Part shown: positions 56,201 to 64,000 of the stretch, in pieces
Layout: each line of letters begins with the position of its first letter
How positions within the stretch are numbered: the stretch's first letter is position 1
NCBI GenBank assembly: GCA_012656075.1
Contig: JAAKBF010000247.1
Coordinates: 248,001-312,000, forward strand
Length of the DNA: 64,000 nt
Direction: 5' to 3'
Origin: Phytophthora hibernalis
Lineage: Eukaryota > Oomycota > Peronosporomycetes > Peronosporales > Peronosporaceae
Translations under genes and position numbers: made by a program
Notes under the pieces: model-generated
Told to the model about the DNA's origin: nothing
Database searches by the model: none
The model's input: only the letters and a program-made list of their open reading frames with translations

Positions 56201-59200
56201 TTGATGATGCAACTGAAAATCTGTTTCGTGTTGTAATTTCAAACTAGCTTGCTGGGGAACGCTTAAAAGCATTACCAAGCGTCGAAGCACCAAAGGATTT
56301 CCAAGATCACTGAGAGGTGCATCCCCGGTCTGCGAAGCAAGGCTGAAAAGCCGCACAAGCTGGACAAGAATTGTGCGTGCATGAATAGCAGCGAGACGCT
56401 CACAGAGGGCCTCCTCTTCAAGATCGATCTCGAACGTGTTCATTTGTCGAACCGCATCGTCAAAACTGCTGTTGCACTCGCTCCAGAGAGTTAACTCAGA
56501 TTTGTTGAGTAGCAATTCCAAACCCGCACTACCAGCATTATCCATCTTCTTGGTTTTAACAGGACTGCCCATCGCTCTGGCAACAGCACGCGGAGGCACA
56601 GGAGGGTATAAAGCACTGGATTCTGTGAGAGTGTAGCTCGGGTTTTCGTCCCCAATATCTTGGAAGTTTACCAGTGGCTCATTAAGATGCCCTGCAAGCG
56701 AGGTGGCATCCGTTGGAATGAGAGACCTAGGCGATGAAACTGGGATCTCCAGTTCAGCACTTCGGTTTGAAAGCAGCAAACGTAAAGCTTCACCGTAGCT
56801 GTTATCCGTTTGTCGTAGAGCTTCTGCGCACACTGGCTCTGAACGACCAAGAACCATTGCTAAGTGGCGCACATTTGAAGGGTAACCACGCTGTGCGGTG
56901 TTAGAAAGTTACAAAAGTAAATGTTAGTACGTATCACTGCACTCCCCGCACTTTAAGATGGGAGACTACAACAGATACCTACCGAGTCAAGTCCACGACT
57001 TTGCTGGATGGCCGCAAATGCTTCATCCAAGACACCAGCCGACACGCGAAGAGCTTCCTCGCATTCAATCGCACTTGCCACTAGGTTGGATTCTTGAACC
57101 CGTGCAAGAAGTCGAAGTGTTAATACTTGTAAGTCTTGGTGACCTGGTGCCGCGTTCTGTTCACGATTACAAAGTGTACGTTGTTAAACTAAGCACATGA
57201 GTGCAATCCCATGATAAGACTGAAAACGTACTGAAGGTGCGGCCAAGCCAGTGTCACCGTTGGAGCGTAGGATGCGTGTCTTCGCCAGCTCCGTCTGAAT
57301 ACTTGGACGCTGTAATGACGATTCACGGTTTACGCTGTCACGGCCTAATGCGATACGAAGCATAGATCCCACCCCTCCTTCCTGGGGTCGAGGCGACGTG
57401 ATTGCTGTGGGCTCATTTGGAGCAAAACTTTCGCGCTGCTGGTAAGATGCCGGAGACAAAATGCCTGCTGGTACCATTGTGGAGTACATATTCGCAGTAG
57501 GGGCCCTACAGTAGGTGTGCCTGGGGCATGTAGCAACGAAGAGCGTGGGGATGTGTATCCGCCAGCCCGAGGCGAATCCACCGCCGGATTTGGTGAAATG
57601 AGTGCCCGAGGGACATCGCTCTCAGCAACAGACGTTATCAAACGAAGGCCCTGGGTTATCGTCTGACGAGACTCCATTGAAGCGGTATTCCCACGACTCC
57701 CGCGATTCTGCAGTTCTGCTGGGCTTCTCGGCACTACCTGTGGTGTACCAACCTGTGGCTGTTGATATTCTTGGCCAGGAATCAAAATGTTCAGATCACC
57801 CGGGTTCTGCGGTGCTGTGACGATAGGAGGTGGTGCGTGACGACTTCCAGGCGTCCGAACCTGGAATTCATAAGTCACAAGACCACCTCGCGATAAAATC
57901 AAAGATATCCGGGACCCCGGCGTGATCCGAGTGCTGGATCCATGAATACGCACACCATTCACAATAGTACCGTTCTTGCTGAAGTCTTGAAGTTCAAATT
58001 GCTCTTCACCTCCTTCGATTTCACGCCGTACTCGGCGCAAGTGGAAATGGCGGCCACTTACACTGCGATCGTTTACAATAAGGTCACAAGCATCCGCGGC
58101 ACGACCAACTCGAATTATAGGCGCCGTTAGCGGGAACGGCGCATTATCGATGGCCGAATGCCCGACAGCACCAACAGCCTGCCCGTGCTCATTTTCACTC
58201 AATGGTGGCAGGGGAAGTAGCACCCCCATGCTCCAAATGGAAGATCACCATCTGATCTATTGGACCGCTGTCCAGCCCCACGCAAAGCGCTCGACCCAAA
58301 ACCAGTTGAAGCAGAACCCGCAATCGAGGGGTGACTTATCTTACGGCGTGGTGATTGTATGGCATCCATTCCCCAGCTTAAAGCGTTTTCACTCCCCAAT
58401 TTTTGAATAACTTCGTCGCGCATTGCAGCCTCGTAATGATCCAAAGCAACATCGATCACCTCCTCCGTATCCAAAAATATTTGTCGCTGTTTTACGCATA
58501 ACCATCGTTTTTGAAGAGCATGTGCTGTTTCAAGCAATAGTACGTCTGACTTTCCTGCCCACGACATCGAGGTCTCGGAGGAAAATAACGTGACCAGGCT
58601 CGCTACGAGCTGTGAGTCCAAACTTGTTAGCGCCGGGTTTAAAGTTGTAATCTGCTTCAATAGGGATGACAGCGCCTTCGTTGACCTCCATCGTATTTGC
58701 TGCTTGTACATCTTGAGTCGTCCCCTCAATATCTTCTGCACCGAACTGTTCTGGGGAAGGTCCAAGTCACAGTGCATAGCACCGTCTCCGTCACAACAAG
58801 AAAGCGAAGAAACCATCCCCGATAGCGTCGTTATAATGTTTTCTACATCATCGAACATGTCCACAAGAGCTGGGATGCGCTCGGCTACCTGAAGCTTGGA
58901 AAGTGGGAATGTCTGAGCTCGTGTATCTGGTTCAACCAATGGAGAAATGGAGTCTTTATGGCTGGAATCCACAACTACATCTGCCACAAGATCTGCTGTG
59001 CGTAGATCTCTCGTGATTCCGCAAAGCACACCCGCCCTGATCGAACCTTGGCCTCCGTCGCCTTCAATTGTGACAGATCCGCCTTCTCTAAACATTTCAA
59101 TATTCCCTCCAACGATACTCACTGCCGCAAAAACCGAGGCCAAACCATCAATTGCATCTTTGGCCTTTTGCCAGAGCACCAGTGAGTGCTTATCTCGAGT

Positions 59201-62200
59201 ACTTGCCTGGGCTCGCTCCGTGTCAACGAATTGAGCATTTGAATCCGTTGAGTTGTTGATCGAGTCATCTGTTTCCGGCGACGACGTTGTCGACTCAGGT
59301 TTCCTTAGCCAAGTCGAATCATTCTCTCCGTCGAGGCCATCAAGCACTTCAGTTTGCAGAGTGATGCCGTCGGCTTCCTGAATATTTGTGTAGTATGCAC
59401 ATATAGTGTCCAGCAGATCGTCCACGCTATCTGATTTCGTAAGCCCTCGGTTGATGGCTGCATTGATCGCGACTTTCCAGGCTGGATAAAGCGTTAGATA
59501 GCGCAGAAGTGCGACGGCCTCGGCAGCCTTCGCCTCTGCAACATGCGCTTTCTCGAGTGCAGCTTGCTGGATTTGCGTGACCCCAGTATCTTTTGCAATA
59601 GAAACTCCCTTCAGACACCGTGCTGACCGGCAAAGAGCAGTATTTGAACACTCCAAGCCAAGTTCGTGGGAACAAAGCCGAGGTCGGAGCAGGAGGGGAA
59701 TGCCCACTAACCCCATCAGCATACTTAGAATATCCGTTGAGATAACTGGGGCAGCCTGATGGGAACGGTGAATCTTGTTGAGCGCTGACACAGAATGCCG
59801 TGGAAATACTAGCATCGCCAGGCGAATACATATCGTAGCGGAAGCCAAGTCGGAAGAGTTCATTCCACCTATGATGTGCGCAGTCACCTCGGAGTTGGCT
59901 GCAACAATCGAACCTACATCATTGTTTGCCGAGCCGCACGCGAGAAGTACACTTAATATCTGATTCCTGTAAAAGTGGGAATGGAGAGAATTGAAATCCA
60001 CTCCTGTAGGTACCATTGGTTCCGGTGAAGATATGGTAAACTTGGAGCCAAAATACTGCAGTAGCCCAACGCATGCTCGTTTAAGAGATACGCTAGTACT
60101 CGACGAATGGACCCCTGTTATCGTTTTAGCCCCACTTGTGGTACCGTAACCAGCAGCATCAGCTTGCAGAAACTTTAGGTTTTCCAGTAAAAAGCTAATG
60201 AACATGGAAAGCACTGGATTCACACGATTGCTTGTGAGTGCAAGGTTTGTTTTAGCTCGTTCACCTGCATCTTGAAGGGATCGATACATCAAAGCGCGAG
60301 CCATGGCCCAGCCAGCAGCATGTAATTTCACCAAAGGAAGCTTGCGTTGAGGGTAGCCACGTTTGATCTGGACAGGTACACGCTTAATAGCTGAAGAATC
60401 AGCGGCGTACTTGGAGTCGATCTCCTTCATTAACGACTCGAATAGAGCATCTGAATCCACTAAGCAGCTATTTTCAGGAAGATCTTTTGCTTGGCTCGCG
60501 TCATCAGATATTCCATCAAGACCATGATTCTCACCTGAACGACCGGTGAGAATGTATGAGCTGTAGAATCCAGCTGCTATACGAACTACTTCATCGTTCG
60601 CGAGCGAATTAGAAGGCACAGGCAAAGGGAGATCTGCAGAAGGAAGAGTTCTCGATCCTGCTCCGAGTTGACCCTTGTTGTTACGGCCGAATACCATTAC
60701 CCGCCCATTTGACATTAGAATGAGTGTATGGTAGCATCCACATGACGCATTCTTGATTTTGGAGGACAAAGGCAGTGGTACATACTGCGCACTATTATTG
60801 TGGTCCTTGCTTCCAATGCCCAGCTGTCCGTAGTCATTTCGCCCCCAAGTGATGAGTTTACCTTTTTCGCTGATCGCCACAGTGTGATAGTATCCACAAC
60901 TCACCGCAACGATCTTTTCGTCACTTTCTCCAAGTGATGTTTTAGCCAGTGTCGGTACCTTCATGTTACGTGCATGGCCAAGACCAAGCTGTCCGTAGTC
61001 ATTCTTTCCGAATGCGTATACCTCACCACCACTAGTAGTTGCGACAGTATGATATAGTCCACACGCCACCTTGATGACCATTTGACTCGATAATCCATCC
61101 ACTAATTGTGGAGTATGCTGGTGCTGGGTGTGATCAAGGCCCAGTTGTCCACAGTCATTCATACCAAACATCAGCAATTCACCGTTGCTCGACACAACAG
61201 CACTATGGTGATAACTGACGGCGGCCGTCGTAATATGATACTTTTCACGGACACTGTCAATCATGCGGGGTGTATGGCTCTTTGAAATTGTTGACCCAAG
61301 GCCTAATTGGCCCCTGTCGTTGTATCCCCAAGAATACACAGCACCATCTGCGGCTACAGCAAGCATGTGCTCGCATCCATTTGCTGCAGCGACCATATTA
61401 ATGGCAATCCCGCTTAGTGCACGAACAGGAGTAGCAATGATGACCCTCTCCTCAAATGTTCCATTGCCGCATTGGCCACTCTTGTTTAGCCCGCACGTGA
61501 AAACTGCACCATCCTTCATTACTACAGCGAGGACTTCATTTCCTCCAGAAACATCACGAATAGCCTTAGCAGAAAAGAATGGTACATGCTCCAGCTTGCT
61601 CGTTGAGTTACAGTGTCCTAAACAAAGTTCTCCGTAGTTGTTTTGACCACATGAAAACAATTCACAGTCATCAAAGCTGGCCACACCAGACAGCTTTTCC
61701 GACGGAACAACTTGTCCTGATGCGGTTACTCCTGTATTGCCATCTCCGAGCGCGGCGTTTGGTCGATTTAATACGTTGCCCAGTGTCGCGATCTTGTCAT
61801 CCCACGACCTTCGTGGTGGGCAAAGAAGAGTGTTCCCATCCACCTGATCATCTTGAGATTCATCGGAAGTATATACGTAATAGGCGGAATCAAGACTGCC
61901 TCGGTTGGCATCATAACAGGCAGCACACATTTTGACACTGTCATCATCTCTTTGTCCATAATATACTCCAGACAGCGGCATTCTCTTGCACTCCTCGCAA
62001 CAATACGACACTGTCGTGCTTTCATTGTATGCAGGACCATTATCGCGGTCAAAAATGCCGCATAGTCCAATGAACCCGATGTCGATGTTTGTACCAGACG
62101 ACGGGCAAATTGCCTTTACGAGAATATATCGACCAGTAACAGGGTAGGCCAGCTGTCTTGAAATTTGGGCACAACTGCCATCCAGTACGAAGAACGCAAC

Positions 62201-64000
62201 AGGCATACGTTCATCTCGAGGGCAATGTCCACCGTTTGGCGGGAAAGGCAATGCTGCAAAGTCTTCAGCGGTCATGCTGTCAAACTCTTGATAACAAGCT
62301 AGGTCAGGAGGACTACTTGTGACAAATACTGCAGCACAACGCAGAGGACTAGAGTAACCAGGACCAGGCCCTCGAACACTGATGTAGCTCACACACATAG
62401 GAGTGTCAACTTCATGCTTCAGCACCAAGTTGACATTGGTTCCCTTCGCTGAACTGTACACCGTGGTATCGTCCAAAAGGCAATTTCGAGAAGAATGAGA
62501 ACTACTAAACTCGCCACCGTCGCAGGAATGCACTTGTAATTGCAAGCTCTTTCCTAGTTGCAGCTCATTCGGTGAAGAGAGTTGCTGGTTCTGGGATTTC
62601 GTAGCTGGGAAGAATGCGTGTGACGGAAATTCGAGTCGGGGGCGGGGGTGAAAGTTAACATCAAATACAGAGCCATTGCAGAGTGCTGATACCGCAGGGA
62701 ACAGAGGCTTGCTAAGCGTGGCAGCATTGAAGTGGCACACGTTAGGTTCCGAGCGATCAGAGTACAGCGTGACAGTGGCTTTTTCGAAATCAAACAAAAT
62801 GCCAAAAATTCCGCCGTCTAAAATGTCTTCTGGACTATTCCATTTCACGTCAAGCTTGCTGTGCCGTAAGGGTGCATCCAACTCTGAAAACTCATTGTCA
62901 ACGACCCCAAAACTGAAGGCTGACCGCCCATCTCTTCCTGCCGAAACAACTCGAATTTCAATGAAAAGACTCCCTTTTTCGAAACCCTGACTGGCCACAA
63001 TTGTCTCGAATTCGTCCTCGGATGAGCTACAATCACCGGCAACCACAGTCGATCCATTTTGCATGAGTTGGAGTCGCCTACCTTTGAGCTTTCCATTCCA
63101 GCTAATTGTTGCACCATCAAATGGAATCGCGACGAGACCTCCAGAAACAACTGGGTTAGAAAACTGAAAATTGGTGCTGGCGCACCACAGTTTTGACGGA
63201 ACTGAGGCAGCAAGGTTCCAGTGTACGTCTGCGTCCCTGACGCCGATCGAAGGAAATAACCGCAACCAGTCAACCCGGTTATGGGTAAAGTAGCAATGTA
63301 GCACCTCCTTGAACCGATGTAGAATTCTACTTGCCTTTCTTCGCAATTCAATAGCACACCAAGCACATCGGTGCGATTCCACCGAATTCCGGCAAGTCCA
63401 AGCATATCCCCACTAGTTCCTTCGCGATGGAGGTACGCTCCACAAAGATGAGCCTCGCCAGGGGTGTATGTATTAAGATCTGCTGTACCAGGGGTGACGC
63501 CAACAAAGACAGGAGTATCTCCAACTCCATGCACCGACACTTCCCAATACCACCGGCCTCTGTAGAATAATTTGTCGAAAACGGCAAGCCCTCCATTTTC
63601 GCGGGTAGCAGATGGAGTGTGTGCGCTGTCGTCGTTTATATCAAGACTTTTATGCGTAATCGTAAGTTTCCGGAGATCCGTTCCGAGAGTAATGTACCGA
63701 GAGCAGATAATATTCGGGTACTTTGATCCAGTGGCAGCAGGTAAAATCGTGTACTTTTCGGTACTTTCAACATCGACGGGCGAGCTGTCTGACGCATCGT
63801 ACTGAATAAAATTTTGCCACCCCTTCCAACCGATAAGCTCTGTCATCAAGGGTATCAAATTTGTACGCTGAAGTTGATCCCAGTCCTGGCCCTTGTAGGG
63901 AAAGCAGCAAGTTTCTAGCACAAGTAGCATATCGTGCACAGCAACCTGAACGGTAGATGACGATGACTTCAATTCGCTGGGCGCGGTATCCACTCCGCTT
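50283..64000 (-). CDS. Giant multi-domain HECT E3 ubiquitin ligase (N-terminus beyond window)
   Basis: One gene running off the right edge; about 4,400 residues lie here. N to C: SPRY-like (WYWEVSVHG, ~63550) and a second (~63000-62620); ZZ-type zinc finger (CCEECKRM..CAACYD, ~61980-61900); about seven RCC1 repeats (FSCGQNNYGELCLG, VYSWGYNDRGQLGLG, VYAFGKNDYGQLGLG, LITWGRNDYGQLGIG..., ~61680-60530); a long helical region; FHA domain (IRVGRAADACDLIV, VSGRHFHLRRV, KNGTIVNG, ~58110-57860); UBA-like (~56890-56760); Vps62/VPS13-like (WWPVAPAGYVALGCVA, ~55400); two SPRY (~54250-53780, ~53230-52740); UBA (MGFPMEWCIYALRHCEDDAE, ~52560); HECT (~52100 to the end, with GEFGDDFGGLYRECL). The catalytic Cys codon is split by the intron 50508-50581. 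HECT ligases carry ubiquitin on that Cys to substrates. Introns also near 57225-57165 and 56985-56895; several one-base breaks. Confidence 0.88.

Noticed and set aside
1..64000. RXLR or Crinkler effector genes
   Set aside because: I looked for signal peptide plus RxLR or LFLAK motifs in short frames and found none that I could support.
1..64000. CRISPR arrays, tRNA, rRNA or autonomous transposons
   Set aside because: No regularly spaced repeats, no clover-leaf with A/B boxes I could confirm, and no transposase or reverse-transcriptase frame was seen.

Overview
The window looks like nuclear DNA of a flagellated oomycete, most likely Phytophthora or a close relative; I cannot name the species. 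The evidence: short GT-AG introns (roughly 50-80 bases), very compact gene spacing (about 60-260 bases between many genes), near-consensus oomycete initiator elements (GCTCATTYYNCAWTTT type) just upstream of several start codons, an expanded folate/biopterin (BT1) transporter family, a full dynein heavy chain (motile zoospores), TKL-type kinase and helicase-associated-repeat genes, and no prokaryotic operon features.

Layout, left to right. 0.2-2.6 kb: membrane-anchored papain-like protease (-). 2.9-8.7 kb: two BT1 transporters in head-to-head inverted orientation, separated by 2.3 kb that holds several fold-back repeats and an orphan Cys-rich reading frame. 8.8-11.0 kb: MOG1 (-) and RUVBL1/Pontin (+) sharing a 214-base divergent promoter. 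11.1-27.1 kb: a very large, divergent dynein heavy chain (+). 27.1-31.2 kb: an orphan helical/coiled-coil protein (-). 31.3-33.0 kb: compact lipin (phosphatidate phosphatase, +). 33.1-34.0 kb: helicase-associated-repeat protein with a possible mitochondrial leader (+). 34.3-35.9 kb: malate synthase (-). 36.7-41.7 kb: a TKL-like kinase with an N-myristoylation signal and, just upstream on the same strand, a mucin-like single-pass surface protein made of eleven six-cysteine repeats. 43.6-46.4 kb: SPX-domain protein and tail-anchored ankyrin protein (+). 46.6-48.9 kb: charged nuclear-type protein (-). 49.0-50.2 kb: TRM10 tRNA methyltransferase (+), preceded by a short membrane ORF that probably is its N-terminus. 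50.3 kb to the right edge: a giant HECT ubiquitin ligase (-) carrying SPRY, ZZ, RCC1, FHA, UBA and Vps62-like domains, running off the window.

A pervasive pattern affects annotation: nearly every long gene is broken by single-base length changes, mostly one base too few in runs of 3-6 identical bases, and each break is repaired in sense by one base. Because this hits conserved metabolic genes (malate synthase) as well as giant ones, while RUVBL1, MOG1, the SPX gene, the kinase and the first BT1 gene are intact, I read most breaks as assembly errors and annotate whole genes across them. Biologically the window is ordinary core genome plus three lineage-flavoured items worth following: the non-canonical dynein, the multi-domain HECT ligase, and the cysteine-repeat surface protein next to a membrane-targeted kinase.
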